A DNA stretch of 27,241 bases from Pusillimonas sp035515275 (GCF_035515275.1 NZ_DATJBQ010000150.1:1-27241); one strand, 5' to 3'; positions 7,818-16,077 are shown, numbered from the stretch's first letter. A program made the numbers and translations. The notes: a model not told the origin generated them from the sequence alone.

Positions 7818-8090
7818 ATGCCTGCAGTTGATATCGTCATTACTAATAAATTGGGGCTGCATGCGCGTGCAGCGGCAAAGCTTACCCAGTTGGCTTCCAG
7901 CTTCAGCGAATGCGAGATCTTCATCGCGCGTAAAGGCAAGCGAGTCAATGCAAAAAGCATAATGGGTGTGATGATGTTGGCGGCGGGCCTGGGCGTAACG
8001 GTAACCGTCGATGCCGAAGGTCCGGACGCCGCCCAAGCCCTGACTGATATACAGGCCTTGTTTGCCGATAAGTTTGGCGAGCACGAGTAA
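7818..8090 (+). CDS. ptsH: Phosphocarrier protein HPr
   Basis: Small cytoplasmic phosphocarrier passing phosphate from EI to EIIA proteins. The 90-residue protein has the active-site motif GLHARAAAK with H15, and the region KSIMGVMMLAA around S47, equivalent to the Ser46 site that HPr kinase modifies in bacteria that have it. No HPr kinase gene is in the window. Length and motif spacing are normal for the family. It lies 48 bases after the EIIA gene and 25 bases before ptsI. Confidence 0.95.
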   Translation: MPAVDIVITNKLGLHARAAAKLTQLASSFSECEIFIARKGKRVNAKSIMGVMMLAAGLGVTVTVDAEGPDAAQALTDIQALFADKFGEHE

Positions 8091-8115
8091 GCCTCTCCAT
8101 GGCAACATAACACTC

Positions 8116-9873
8116 ATGACCTCTATCTTCCAGCCTGCCTCCGCCGCACCAAACGCGATGTTTTGCATGCGTGGCCAGGGCGTGGTCAAAGGGTATGCCA
8201 TCGGCAGGGCGGCGGTCATGGGGGCTGCGGCGCTCGAGGTCGCCCACTACCGAATTCAGCTCGAAGACGTGGCCGAAGAGTGTCGCCGGCTCATCGATGC
8301 CCTGGCTTCAACACGCGACGAGCTTCAAGGCATTGTGAACAATCTGCCGGCTGACGCACCGCGGGAAATGGCGGCGCTGCTTACCGTGCACACCATGTTG
8401 CTTGATGATCCCATGCTGGGGCAACAAGCGTGCAACCTGATTGCCGAGCGGCAGTACAACGCCGAATGGGCACTGACGACGCAAGGCCAGATGCTGGCTG
8501 AGCAGTTTGCCGCCATGGAGGATGAATACCTGCGCGAGCGTGCCGCCGATATAAGGCAGGTCATCGAACGCGTACTGCGGGTCTTGTCGGGTAGCCCCAC
8601 GCTGCTTCCGCAAATCGAAGCGGGACAAAACGACGAAACGCTGATTGTCGTCGCGCGCGATATCTCGCCTGCCGACATGCTGCGTTTGCGCGGCGCTCGA
8701 TTTGGTGCGTTCCTTACCGACCTGGGCGGCCCAACATCGCACACGGCGATTGTCGCCCGCAGCATGAACGTTCCGGCGGTTGTGGGCATTGGCAATATCC
8801 GCGCCCTGGTGCGTGACGGCGATTTGCTGATCGTCGATGGCATGACCGGTTCGGTCATTGTGAACCCGCCCGATTTTGTGCTGCACGAGTACACGCGGCG
8901 GCAAAGCGCGTATGCCGATGCCCGGGCGCAGCTGAGCCTTTTGCGTGACGCCGATGCCATGACGCTTGATGGCATCAAAGTCAAGCTCGAAGCCAATATC
9001 GAGCTGCCTGAAGAAGCAGAAGTGGCCATGCAGGCCGGTGCCGATGGCATCGGCTTGTTTCGTAGTGAATTTCTATTTATTGGTCGCGCCAACCTGCCTG
9101 ACGAAGAAGAGCAGTATCAGGCCTATGCGTCGGTGGTGCGCACCATGCAGGGCAGGCCGGTCACGATACGCACGCTTGATATCGGTGCCGACAAGACGCT
9201 GGACGGCGACGATGCTGTAGCAACCAACCCTGCTTTGGGCTTGCGGGCAATACGGTATTGCCTGGCCAACCCTGAAATATTCGCCACCCAGCTCCGTGCC
9301 TTGCTGCGTGCAGCAGTACATGGCCCAGTTCGCATTCTGGTGCCTATGATCTCGCATATGCACGAAGTGCGCGCTGTTAAAAACGCCATATCAGCGGCGG
9401 GTCACGAACTGGAGCAGCGCGGTGTACCTTATGGCAAGAATATTGCCCTTGGCGCCATGGTTGAGATTCCGGCCATGGCTATTGCCATCGAGCCCTTTGT
9501 CGAAGCGCTTGATTTCCTTTCCATCGGCACCAACGATCTGATCCAGTACACCCTGGCCATCGATCGCGGCGACAGCGATGTGGCTGACCTGTACGACCCT
9601 GTGCATCCGGCCGTGTTACGGCTTATTTCGCATACCATCAATGCGGCCGAGCGGGGGGGCAAGTCGGTGGCCGTGTGCGGCGAGATGGCCGGTGATGCCA
9701 CGATGACCCGCATGCTGCTTGGCCTGGGGCTCAAAGAGTTTTCCATGCACCCACAGCAATTGCTTGATGTTAAAAAAGAAATTCGTCTGGCGCATTCCAA
9801 TGCGCTCCGAGTCAAGGTGGCCTCGGCCCTGAACCGCGCCGAGCGCATAGACCTGGCCTCACTCGAAGGCTGA
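8116..9873 (+). CDS. ptsI: PTS enzyme I (phosphoenolpyruvate-protein phosphotransferase)
   Basis: First enzyme of the phosphotransferase system: takes phosphate from PEP and passes it to HPr. The N-terminal HPr-binding and phosphohistidine domains include the active site LGGPTSHTAIVAR (H209 from the chosen start). The C-terminal PEP-binding TIM barrel carries GADGIGLFRSEFLF, TLDIGADK, and near the end SIGTNDLIQYTLAIDRGD and CGEMAGD. The chosen ATG (8116) gives 585 residues. An in-frame GTG at 8062 inside ptsH is possible but would overlap it, and the ATG at 8158 is another alternative, as none has a strong ribosome site. With EIIA and HPr it forms a complete phosphorelay lacking a sugar-transporting unit, consistent with a regulatory PTS. 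Confidence 0.95.
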   Translation: MTSIFQPASAAPNAMFCMRGQGVVKGYAIGRAAVMGAAALEVAHYRIQLEDVAEECRRLIDALASTRDELQGIVNNLPADAPREMAALLTVHTMLLDDPMLGQQACNLIAERQYNAEWALTTQGQMLAEQFAAMEDEYLRERAADIRQVIERVLRVLSGSPTLLPQIEAGQNDETLIVVARDISPADMLRLRGARFGAFLTDLGGPTSHTAIVARSMNVPAVVGIGNIRALVRDGDLLIVDGMTGSVIVNPPDFVLHEYTRRQSAYADARAQLSLLRDADAMTLDGIKVKLEANIELPEEAEVAMQAGADGIGLFRSEFLFIGRANLPDEEEQYQAYASVVRTMQGRPVTIRTLDIGADKTLDGDDAVATNPALGLRAIRYCLANPEIFATQLRALLRAAVHGPVRILVPMISHMHEVRAVKNAISAAGHELEQRGVPYGKNIALGAMVEIPAMAIAIEPFVEALDFLSIGTNDLIQYTLAIDRGDSDVADLYDPVHPAVLRLISHTINAAERGGKSVAVCGEMAGDATMTRMLLGLGLKEFSMHPQQLLDVKKEIRLAHSNALRVKVASALNRAERIDLASLEG

Positions 9874-9883
9874 ACGGCGGAAA

Positions 9884-9908
9884 CCAGGGCGCAGCTGCTG
9901 CGCCCTGG
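9884..9908. terminator. Hairpin between convergent ptsI and amtB
   Basis: A perfect 11-bp stem (CCAGGGCGCAG, loop CTG, CTGCGCCCTGG) lies between the convergent stop codons of ptsI and amtB. T-tracts are poor on both strands (only TTTC on the minus side), so it is a candidate bidirectional terminator of moderate strength. Confidence 0.6.
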
Positions 9909-9924
9909 CTCATGCACCCCGTGT

Positions 9925-11151
9925 TCAACGTTGGTACGCGCTTTCTCCGTGCTCGTGTATGTCCAGCCCTTGGCGCTCTGATTCTTTGCTGACGCGCAGC
10001 CCGCACACCCGGTCGGCCACCAGGAACGCCAGCCATGAGACTACGCCGCACCATACGATGGTTATCAGAATGCCTTCGGCTTGTATCCACATTTGAAACG
10101 GTACGTCGCTGAATGACGCCAGCCCGGGGCCGCCCAAGGCTTGTGCATTGAACAAGCCGGTCAGCAGGGCGCCCACAATGCCTCCGACGCCATGAATACC
10201 GAACACATCCAGCGCATCGTCAGCGCGCAGCAGGCGTTTCAGGCCATTTACCCCCCAGACGCAGGCGGCGCCGGTTATCGCGCCGATGACCAAGGCTCCG
10301 CCGGGGCCCACTAAACCAGCGGCCGGAGTGATTCCCACCAAGCCGGCCACCGCGCCCGACACTGCGCCCAGCAGTGAAGGTCGGCCTTTGGACAGCCATT
10401 CAGTGGCAAGCCAGGCCAGCACCGCCCCGGATGTAGCCAGCATGGTATTGAAAAAGGCAAGGGCGGCGACCTCGTTGGCACCCAGAGCCGAACCGGCGTT
10501 GAAGCCGAACCAGCCTACCCAAAGCAGGGCGGCGCCGATCATGGTCAAGGGCAAATTGTGCGGCGGCATGGCCTCCTGCCCGTGGCCCAGTCGGCTGCCA
10601 ATAAAATATGCGCCGACGAGGCCGGCGACCCCGGCATTGATGTGTACGACGGTGCCACCGGCGAAATCCAGCGCTCCGCGCTCGAACAGCCATCCACCCG
10701 GCGCCCACACCATATGCGCTATGGGCAGATAGGCAAACGTCATCCACAATGCGGTGAACAGCAGCATGGCGCCGAATCGCGCTCGCTCGGCGACCCCGCC
10801 CACGATCAGGGCGCAGGTAATACCGGCAAACGTGGCCTGAAACGCCGCAAAACTAATTTCGGGTATGGAGCCTGCCAATTCGAGCTTCATGGTGTCCAAC
10901 TGAAGCATGCCGCTGAACAGCAATCGCGAGAAACCGCCTGTTAATGCATTGCTTTCGGTAAAAGCAAGTGAATAGCCGTACACGAACCAGATGACGACGG
11001 CCAGGCAAAATACGCTCAATACTTGCGACAGCACCGAGAGTACATTCTTGGCTCGCACCAGGCCGCCGTAGAACAGCGCCAGGCCCGGCACGACCATGAG
11101 CAGGACAAGCAAAGTAGAGACACTCACCCAGACAAAATCCGCTTTATCCAT
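9925..11151 (-). CDS. amtB: Ammonium transporter
   Basis: Inner-membrane channel for ammonia/ammonium uptake (Amt/MEP/Rh family). The 408-residue protein shows the twin pore histidines H170 (GGTVVHIN) and H320 (DVFGIHGVGG), the MVWAPGG substrate-site region near 147-153, and eleven or so hydrophobic helices. The start MDKADFVW is chosen because a longer in-frame reading would run into glnK, and AGGAG lies upstream. The N-terminus begins directly with a membrane helix, without the cleavable signal seen in E. coli AmtB. It follows glnK by 10 bases. GlnK normally plugs AmtB when nitrogen is plentiful, so the pair is a functional unit under the sigma-54 promoter upstream of glnK. Confidence 0.95.
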   Translation of the reverse strand: MDKADFVWVSVSTLLVLLMVVPGLALFYGGLVRAKNVLSVLSQVLSVFCLAVVIWFVYGYSLAFTESNALTGGFSRLLFSGMLQLDTMKLELAGSIPEISFAAFQATFAGITCALIVGGVAERARFGAMLLFTALWMTFAYLPIAHMVWAPGGWLFERGALDFAGGTVVHINAGVAGLVGAYFIGSRLGHGQEAMPPHNLPLTMIGAALLWVGWFGFNAGSALGANEVAALAFFNTMLATSGAVLAWLATEWLSKGRPSLLGAVSGAVAGLVGITPAAGLVGPGGALVIGAITGAACVWGVNGLKRLLRADDALDVFGIHGVGGIVGALLTGLFNAQALGGPGLASFSDVPFQMWIQAEGILITIVWCGVVSWLAFLVADRVCGLRVSKESERQGLDIHEHGESAYQR

Positions 11152-11161
11152 TTTCTTGCTC

Positions 11162-11500
11162 CTATAGGGCGTTTTCGTCGTGTTCGCCGGTGCGGATACG
11201 CACGGCCTGTTCCAAAGGGGTGACAAAGATCTTGCCGTCGCCGATCTTGCCGGTATGTGCAGCGGTGCATAGCGTTTCCAGGGCCTGTTCCAGCATCGCC
11301 TCGGAAACCGCCATGTCGATCCGCAACTTGGGCAGAAAATCAACGGTGTACTCGGCGCCTCGGTACAGCTCGGTATGGCCTTTCTGCCGGCCAAAGCCTT
11401 TGACCTCGCTGACGGTCATGCCCTGAACGCCTATGGCAGCCAGAGCTTCGCGTACCTCGTCCAGTTTGAACGGCTTGATGATTGCGGTGATGAGTTTCAT
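11162..11500 (-). CDS. glnK: Nitrogen regulatory protein PII (GlnK)
   Basis: Trimeric signal protein sensing 2-oxoglutarate, ATP/ADP and, through uridylylation, glutamine. The 112-residue protein begins MKLITAIIKPFKLDEVREAL. The T-loop carries the uridylylation tyrosine Y51 in ELYRGAEYTVDF, and the B-loop TGKIGDGKIFV and C-terminal RIRTGE are conserved. The neighbouring amtB and the sigma-54 promoter identify it as the GlnK-type paralogue rather than a constitutive GlnB. A Shine-Dalgarno sequence (AAAGGA) lies before the ATG. Confidence 0.95.
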   Translation of the reverse strand: MKLITAIIKPFKLDEVREALAAIGVQGMTVSEVKGFGRQKGHTELYRGAEYTVDFLPKLRIDMAVSEAMLEQALETLCTAAHTGKIGDGKIFVTPLEQAVRIRTGEHDENAL

Positions 11501-11537
11501 TTGAAACGTTCCTTTCTGAAGGGTTCACTGCATATCA

Positions 11538-11553
11538 CGCAACATGCGTGCCA
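11538..11553 (-). promoter_or_regulatory. Sigma-54 promoter of glnK-amtB
   Basis: On the minus strand the sequence TGGCACG, CATG, TTGCG matches the -24/-12 consensus TGGCACG-N4-TTGC, with GG and GC separated by exactly ten bases. Transcription would start near 11527, about 27 bases before the glnK ATG. Family knowledge says such promoters need an NtrC-type activator. Confidence 0.85.
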
Positions 11554-11612
11554 GTTTTTCTTCAGGTTTGGAGGTGGCAGAGACCGTGTTCGGGCGCGCG
11601 GACAGCGGTTGC

Positions 11613-11649
11613 TGCCTCTATTTGGTGCGGCGCGCTGTATTAAGGTGCA
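11613..11649 (-). promoter_or_regulatory. Two candidate NtrC-binding sites
   Basis: Windows 11613-11629 and 11633-11649 resemble the NtrC dyad TGCACCA-N3-TGGTGCA: each keeps a strong GGTGC half-site and a degenerate partner. Their centres are 20 bases apart (two helical turns), about 95 and 115 bases upstream of the predicted glnK transcription start, where NtrC enhancers are normally found. The match is imperfect. Confidence 0.45.
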
Positions 11650-11964
11650 TTCGTTAGCGCGCCACGATTCATGTACCGCGCTGTTGTAACAATAGGTGCT
11701 ACACAGCCGACTTTTGTGTCGCCATGTACAGCACCGCCCGCAGGGCAAAGCGTCGCAGAAGACCGGTTCAAGCGGCTTACAGGAAAAAGCCAGGATCCTT
11801 TCGCCGTGTTTGCTGTAATCACGATTTACACTAGCTTTAGGTGGTTTCCCAAGTGGGTGGCTAGACTTGTAACCAAGCCAGTTGTCACAAGCTCGCTACT
11901 GAACCGCTAGTCGCACCGGGCTCAGTCTTAAGTTTTTCGCGACTTTGGACCAAGTGAGGAAATC
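11650..11964. other. Intergenic region before the lipoprotein gene
   Basis: About 315 bases between the nitrogen-control sites and the lipoprotein gene. It must contain the lipoprotein promoter, but no convincing -35/-10 pair was found. A short open frame at 11671-11910 has no ribosome site and no recognisable product. No RNA gene or repeat was seen. Confidence 0.4.
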
Positions 11965-12378
11965 ATGAGAAACACACGTACCTATTTCGCTATTGCGGCT
12001 GTGGCCGCCTCCGTCAGCCTGTTGGCGGCATGCTCAAAAGAGGATGACACCGCGCCCATGCCTGATCCTGCAGTTCCCCCCGCTGCAGCTCCGGCAGATC
12101 CCGTGACACCAGCCGATCCCACTCCCGGTACCGGTGCGCCGACTACGCCGCCTCCCAGCAGCTCCATGAGCGATGCCCGTGAATCGGCTTCGGCTGCGGT
12201 GGGCAATACAAGCAATGCGTTGAGTTCGACCGGTGATGCCATTGCCGCCAAGGCCGGCGAGCTCAAGGACGACGCAGCTGATGCGGCCGAACGCGCCCGC
12301 CAGGCGATCGCGGATGGCGCCGCCAAGGCTGACGCGGCCATACAGGAAAAGGTCGGAGATGGTTCCACCCGCAGATAA
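11965..12378 (+). CDS. Small alanine-rich lipoprotein of unknown function
   Basis: A 137-residue secreted protein with a lipoprotein signal peptide: MRNTRTY, a hydrophobic core, then the lipobox LLAAC with the lipidated cysteine at about residue 23. Residues 25-68 form a Pro/Ala/Thr-rich, probably disordered linker. From about 68 to 130 the sequence is rich in Ala, Asp, Lys and Glu with an amphipathic helical pattern (AGELKDDAADAAERARQAIA), suggesting a long helix or coiled coil. GAGGA precedes the ATG. Serine or lysine after the cysteine, not aspartate, favours outer-membrane sorting. I do not recognise a named family. A role in envelope structure, similar to other small Ala-rich lipoproteins, is only a guess. 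Confidence 0.8.
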   Translation: MRNTRTYFAIAAVAASVSLLAACSKEDDTAPMPDPAVPPAAAPADPVTPADPTPGTGAPTTPPPSSSMSDARESASAAVGNTSNALSSTGDAIAAKAGELKDDAADAAERARQAIADGAAKADAAIQEKVGDGSTRR

Positions 12379-12427
12379 GCGGATCGGCGCTTGAACAGCA
12401 AAGCAATGGGCTACGGCTGAACACCAG

Positions 12428-12449
12428 CCTTGAGAAGCTTCAAGGTTTT
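12428..12449 (+). terminator. Weak terminator after the lipoprotein gene
   Basis: CCTTGA and TCAAGG pair around a six-base loop (GAAGCT) and are followed by TTTT. The stem is short, so this is a modest candidate for ending the lipoprotein transcript before ubiK. Confidence 0.4.
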
Positions 12450-12520
12450 CAAGGTGATTCAGCTGTAGTCCGTTTAAACTAGGAAGCATCCAAGTTTTTA
12501 CTTTTCTGCTGGAGCCCACC

Positions 12521-12781
12521 ATGACCAACCGAAGCGACATGTTCGAAGAATTTCAAAAGAACATTTCTGATCTGTTTAAAAAAAGCCCCGCGGCCGACAT
12601 CGAGCGCAATGTCAAGGCCATGATGGCACAAACGTTCTCGCGGCTTGACCTGATCACGCGAGAAGAGTTTGATACCCAGTCTGAACTGCTTGAACGCGCG
12701 CTGGCCCGTATTGCCGTACTCGAAACCAAGGTTCAGGCGCTGGAGTCTGCTGCCGCCCTGGGCGCTTCGCCCGATCAATAA
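12521..12781 (+). CDS. ubiK: Ubiquinone biosynthesis accessory factor UbiK (BMFP/YqiC family)
   Basis: An 86-residue protein of the BMFP-domain family (former DUF526). In E. coli UbiK (YqiC) assists late steps of aerobic ubiquinone synthesis together with UbiJ and binds lipids. The N-terminal amphipathic helix MFEEFQKNISDLFKKSP and the C-terminal trimeric coiled coil (EFDTQSELLERALARIAVLETKV) are both visible. The start ATG has GGAG 8 bases upstream. The gene stands alone between two terminators and is followed by comM, a common arrangement in Burkholderiales. Confidence 0.9.
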   Translation: MTNRSDMFEEFQKNISDLFKKSPAADIERNVKAMMAQTFSRLDLITREEFDTQSELLERALARIAVLETKVQALESAAALGASPDQ

Positions 12782-12840
12782 GCAGCCTGCGGCAGCTTGC
12801 CGAGGAACGGTACCTGCCCCAACGGACAAAATCATCTTTT

Positions 12841-12864
12841 GGGGTGCTGCGGCACCCCTTGTTT
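12841..12864 (+). terminator. Intrinsic terminator after ubiK
   Basis: A 7-bp perfect stem (GGGGTGC, loop TGCG, GCACCCC) is followed by TTGTTT. It lies between ubiK and comM, 60 bases past the ubiK stop, so comM probably has separate or read-through transcription. Confidence 0.7.
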
Positions 12865-12908
12865 AGTCCATACTTTCCCGCATTGTCTTTGCTGCGGGGT
12901 GTGTGCTC

Positions 12909-14468
12909 ATGTCGCTTGCAGTGCTGGCCAGCCAGGCGCTATGCGGATTGCAGGGGTTTGCCGTGCGCGTCGAGGTACACGTGGGGCCCGGCTTACCCGC
13001 GTTCAGCCTGGTGGGGCTGCCCGATACCGGTGTGCGCGAAAGCCGCGAACGCGTCCGTTCAGCCATCATTAGCAGCGGGTACGAGTTCCCTTCCGGCCGC
13101 ATCACCGTCAACCTGGCTCCCGCCGATCTGCCTAAAGAATCCGGGCGCTTTGATCTGGCCATTGCATTGGGCGTACTGGCGGCGTCGGGCCAGTTGGCGA
13201 TACCGAGCAAAGAGGGCGGCCCGGCAGACGCGCCGCCCGATTTCTGTGATTATGTGTTTGCGGGCGAGCTTTCCCTGACTGGCGCGGTCGTTCCCGTGGC
13301 GGCACCGCTGGCTATTGCCTTGTCGGTTGCGCGCGATGCGCCCGAGGCTGCGCTCATTTTGCCCGCGGGCTGTGCAGGCCTGGCAGCCCATGTGCCCGGC
13401 TTGAAAGTGCTTGCAGCCGGAAGCCTGCGCGAGGTGGTTGATCATTTTTGTGCTGGCAGCCAGCTGGCGCCGGCGCAGGCCGCTGCGCGAAGCGTGGTCA
13501 GACAGGCTTTGTCGTGCATGTCCGATGTGCGCGGCCAGGCCGACGCCCGACGGGCGCTGGAAATCGCGGCGGGTGGCGGGCATAGTTTGCTGATGTCAGG
13601 CCCTCCGGGGGCCGGCAAGAGCATGTTGGCGCATCGGTTGCCCGGCCTGCTGCCTGCGCTTAGCGGACAACATGCGCTCGAGGTGGCGGCGGTAGCCGGC
13701 CTAAGCGGAAAAGAACCCGTGTTCAGTACGCTGGCACCATTCAGGGCGCCGCATCATTCAGCTTCCGCACCGGCCTTGGTGGGCGGCGGTGTACGGCCCA
13801 AGCCCGGCGAGATCAGCCTTGCCCATCACGGCGTTCTATTTCTTGATGAGCTTCCCGAGTTTCAGCGCAGTGTATTGGAATCGTTGCGCGAACCCCTTGA
13901 GACGGGCTGCGTGTCGATCGCTCGAGCCAGTCTCACATTGACGTTTCCTGCCGACTTCCAGTTAATTGCCGCCATGAACCCTTGCCCCTGCGGCTGGCTG
14001 GGGCACGCGCGTATGCGCTGCGGCTGTACGCCCGACCGTATCGACAAGTACCGTGCGCGGCTATCGGGGCCTTTGCTCGATCGAATTGATCTTCAGATCA
14101 GTCTCCCTGCAGCCGAGCCCACCTGGCTCGACGAGACACGGGGCGAGGCATCAGAATCCATCCGGCGCCGCGTCCAGAAGTGCCGCGAAAAGCAATGGGA
14201 GCGACAGGCCGGCCTGAACGCAAGGCTGGACGTTCAAGGCATAGAACGCCATTGCATCTTGAACCAGACTGCTCGTGCTCTGATGCACGAGGCCATGCGC
14301 CGGTGGAGCTGGTCGGCACGTGTGGTGCATCGAGTCTTGCGTGTGGCGCGCACCTTGGCCGATATGTCAGAAAGCGACGACATCGACGTTGTCCATCTGG
14401 CAGAAGCCGCCCGTTATCGTCAGCCGTGGGCGGAAAACAGAAACGGCGGCCCCCGGCCGCCGCTCTGA
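12909..14468 (+). CDS. comM: ComM / YifB-family AAA+ ATPase (Mg-chelatase-like)
   Basis: Hexameric AAA+ helicase that extends heteroduplex during natural transformation in organisms where it has been studied. The 519-residue protein has an N-terminal ChlI-like domain (about 15-140), an AAA+ core with Walker A GPPGAGKS (231-238) and Walker B GVLFLDELPEF (308-318), a cysteine-rich insert NPCPCGWLGHARMRCGC near 357-373, sensor segment SGPLLDRIDLQ, and a C-terminal Mg_chelatase_C domain. The start MSLAVLASQALCG matches the family. An in-frame GTG six bases earlier (12903) is the alternative. Presence of comM does not by itself prove competence. Confidence 0.95.
   Translation: MSLAVLASQALCGLQGFAVRVEVHVGPGLPAFSLVGLPDTGVRESRERVRSAIISSGYEFPSGRITVNLAPADLPKESGRFDLAIALGVLAASGQLAIPSKEGGPADAPPDFCDYVFAGELSLTGAVVPVAAPLAIALSVARDAPEAALILPAGCAGLAAHVPGLKVLAAGSLREVVDHFCAGSQLAPAQAAARSVVRQALSCMSDVRGQADARRALEIAAGGGHSLLMSGPPGAGKSMLAHRLPGLLPALSGQHALEVAAVAGLSGKEPVFSTLAPFRAPHHSASAPALVGGGVRPKPGEISLAHHGVLFLDELPEFQRSVLESLREPLETGCVSIARASLTLTFPADFQLIAAMNPCPCGWLGHARMRCGCTPDRIDKYRARLSGPLLDRIDLQISLPAAEPTWLDETRGEASESIRRRVQKCREKQWERQAGLNARLDVQGIERHCILNQTARALMHEAMRRWSWSARVVHRVLRVARTLADMSESDDIDVVHLAEAARYRQPWAENRNGGPRPPL
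14444..14462. terminator. GC hairpin at the comM 3' end
   Basis: CGGCGGCC, loop CCC, GGCCGCCG forms a perfect 8-bp stem overlapping the last comM codons, between the convergent comM and transporter genes. No T-tract follows, so termination activity is uncertain. Confidence 0.35.
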
Positions 14469-14483
14469 GCGATAAGAACGCCG

Positions 14484-15833
14484 CTAAGGCCCGACGACAG
14501 GATCCAGAGCAAGCGGTACCGAATGGCGTTTGCGGGCCATGGCGGCCATGCAAAGCGCAGCAATGACCGAAGGAATACTCACCACGAGGAAAATGGCGGA
14601 GATATCCCAGCCCAGGGCCAGCATCCAGCCTCCGGCCAGAGAGCCCAAAATTGAGCCGATTCGGCCGATGCCCAGCGACCAGCTCACGCCGGTAGCACGA
14701 GAACCCGTCGGGTAGAACGCCGCAGCCAGCGCATTGGTGCCCACCTGACCGCCCGAAACGCAGAATCCGGCACCGAACACGGCTAGTACCAACATGCCCG
14801 TGCCGCCGGAACTGTTGCCGATCAAGAAGGTAAAGGCGGCCCCCACGAGGTAGGTGATTCCCAGCACGAACTGCGGCTTGTAGCTGTCCATCAGACGACC
14901 CAGAATAATGGCGCCCACCGTGCCGCCGATCTGGAACATGGCTGTTACCAACGAAGCGTTCTTAAGCGACATGCCGGTATTGTTGATCACAGTGGGTAAC
15001 CAGCTTGAGAGTAGGTAAATGACCAGCAAGGTCATGAATACGGTGACCCATAAGGCGACCGTGCCAAAGCGAAGGTCGGGGGCAAACAGCTGCTTGACCG
15101 GGGAACCAGCGGCGCATTTTTCCGACACGATGAATCGTACGCCCTTCAGGTTTTCGTTTGGTGCGACGCGCTGCATCAGTTTGCGAACCTGATCGTCGTA
15201 GCCGCCTTTCAGGGCCAAGTAGCGTGGCGATTCGGGTTGAATCAAGGCAATGACAGGAACCAGCGCAATGGGCAGCACACCGCCGGCAATCAGTACCCAA
15301 TGCCAGCCGAAGCTTTCAACAATATGTGCCGCGGCAATGCCGCCCGCCGCCGAACCTAGAGTAAAACCGCAGAACATGGTGGTGACCAACACTGAACGAT
15401 GGCGCTGCGGCGAATACTCAGAACTAAGTGTGATCGCGTTGGGCATGGCTCCGCCCAGGCCCAGGCCGGTCAGGAAACGCAGGGCGATCAGCATTTCAAC
15501 CGAAGTCGACCATGCCGAGATCAGGGTCATCAGGCCAAAGAAAAACACGCTGAGCATCAAGATGGCCTTGCGCCCGTAACGGTCGGCAAGGGGACCGAAT
15601 ATAAGCGATCCGGCCATCAGGCCGAAAAGACCGGCGCCAAACACAGGAGCCAGATGGGCGGCGTCAAGGCCCCATTCGGCCCGGATGGCTGGCGCTATGA
15701 ATCCGATGGCGGCGGTGTCGAAGCCGTCAACGGCGACAATAAAGAAGCACAGGACGAGTGTCAGAATTTGAACGCCCGACAGCTTCTGCTTGTCCAGAAA
15801 CTGCTGGACATCGATAGATTTTGAGACAGACAT
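14484..15833 (-). CDS. MFS transporter, aromatic acid:H+ symporter (AAHS) family
   Basis: A 449-residue, 12-helix major facilitator. The first helix carries VAVDGFDTAAIGFIAPAI, the aspartate-containing signature of aromatic acid:H+ symporters such as PcaK and BenK. The loop 2-3 motif GPLADRYGRKAIL is present, and RFLTGLGLGGAMPNAI fits helix 4. A long central loop (about residues 200-240) separates the two halves. The start MSVSKSIDVQQF is preferred. A longer in-frame reading adds a non-conserved 42 residues. Substrates in this family include 4-hydroxybenzoate, benzoate, gentisate and related acids, and the specific one is not evident. The divergent MarR gene probably controls it. No aromatic catabolic gene is adjacent. 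Confidence 0.88.
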   Translation of the reverse strand: MSVSKSIDVQQFLDKQKLSGVQILTLVLCFFIVAVDGFDTAAIGFIAPAIRAEWGLDAAHLAPVFGAGLFGLMAGSLIFGPLADRYGRKAILMLSVFFFGLMTLISAWSTSVEMLIALRFLTGLGLGGAMPNAITLSSEYSPQRHRSVLVTTMFCGFTLGSAAGGIAAAHIVESFGWHWVLIAGGVLPIALVPVIALIQPESPRYLALKGGYDDQVRKLMQRVAPNENLKGVRFIVSEKCAAGSPVKQLFAPDLRFGTVALWVTVFMTLLVIYLLSSWLPTVINNTGMSLKNASLVTAMFQIGGTVGAIILGRLMDSYKPQFVLGITYLVGAAFTFLIGNSSGGTGMLVLAVFGAGFCVSGGQVGTNALAAAFYPTGSRATGVSWSLGIGRIGSILGSLAGGWMLALGWDISAIFLVVSIPSVIAALCMAAMARKRHSVPLALDPVVGP

Positions 15834-15970
15834 GAGAGGTTCCAACTGCGGCGCGCAGGCTTGAGGCCGCGCGCCTATGACGGGAAGACTTCTGGTTTGC
15901 GATTCAGTGCGGGTTTCGTAGACGCCCAGCCAGCGGTGAAGGGGCGAGCCATACGCCACGAAGAAGATGC

Positions 15971-16069
15971 TTACCTAGGGATAGCCCTATAGGTAAGTAT
16001 ACTAATAATGAGTATACTCATGAATAAATCGACCTGCTAGCATTTTTTCATTACACTAGGGTTAACCCT
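15971..16069. promoter_or_regulatory. Palindromic operators between the MFS and marR genes
   Basis: Three dyads sit in about 100 bases between the divergent genes. First, TTACCTA and TAGGTAA flank an inner TAGGG/CCCTA pair (15971-15996). Second, AGTATACT occurs twice (15996-16003 and 16011-16018), the second copy inside the perfect 14-bp palindrome ATGAGTATACTCAT (16008-16021). Third, AGGGTTAACCCT (16058-16069) is a perfect 12-bp palindrome just before marR. TATACT within the repeats could serve as -10 on either strand: on the minus strand TTCATG lies 17 bases upstream. MarR proteins typically bind palindromes that overlap such promoters. Confidence 0.6.
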
Positions 16070-16077
16070 TAATTGCT

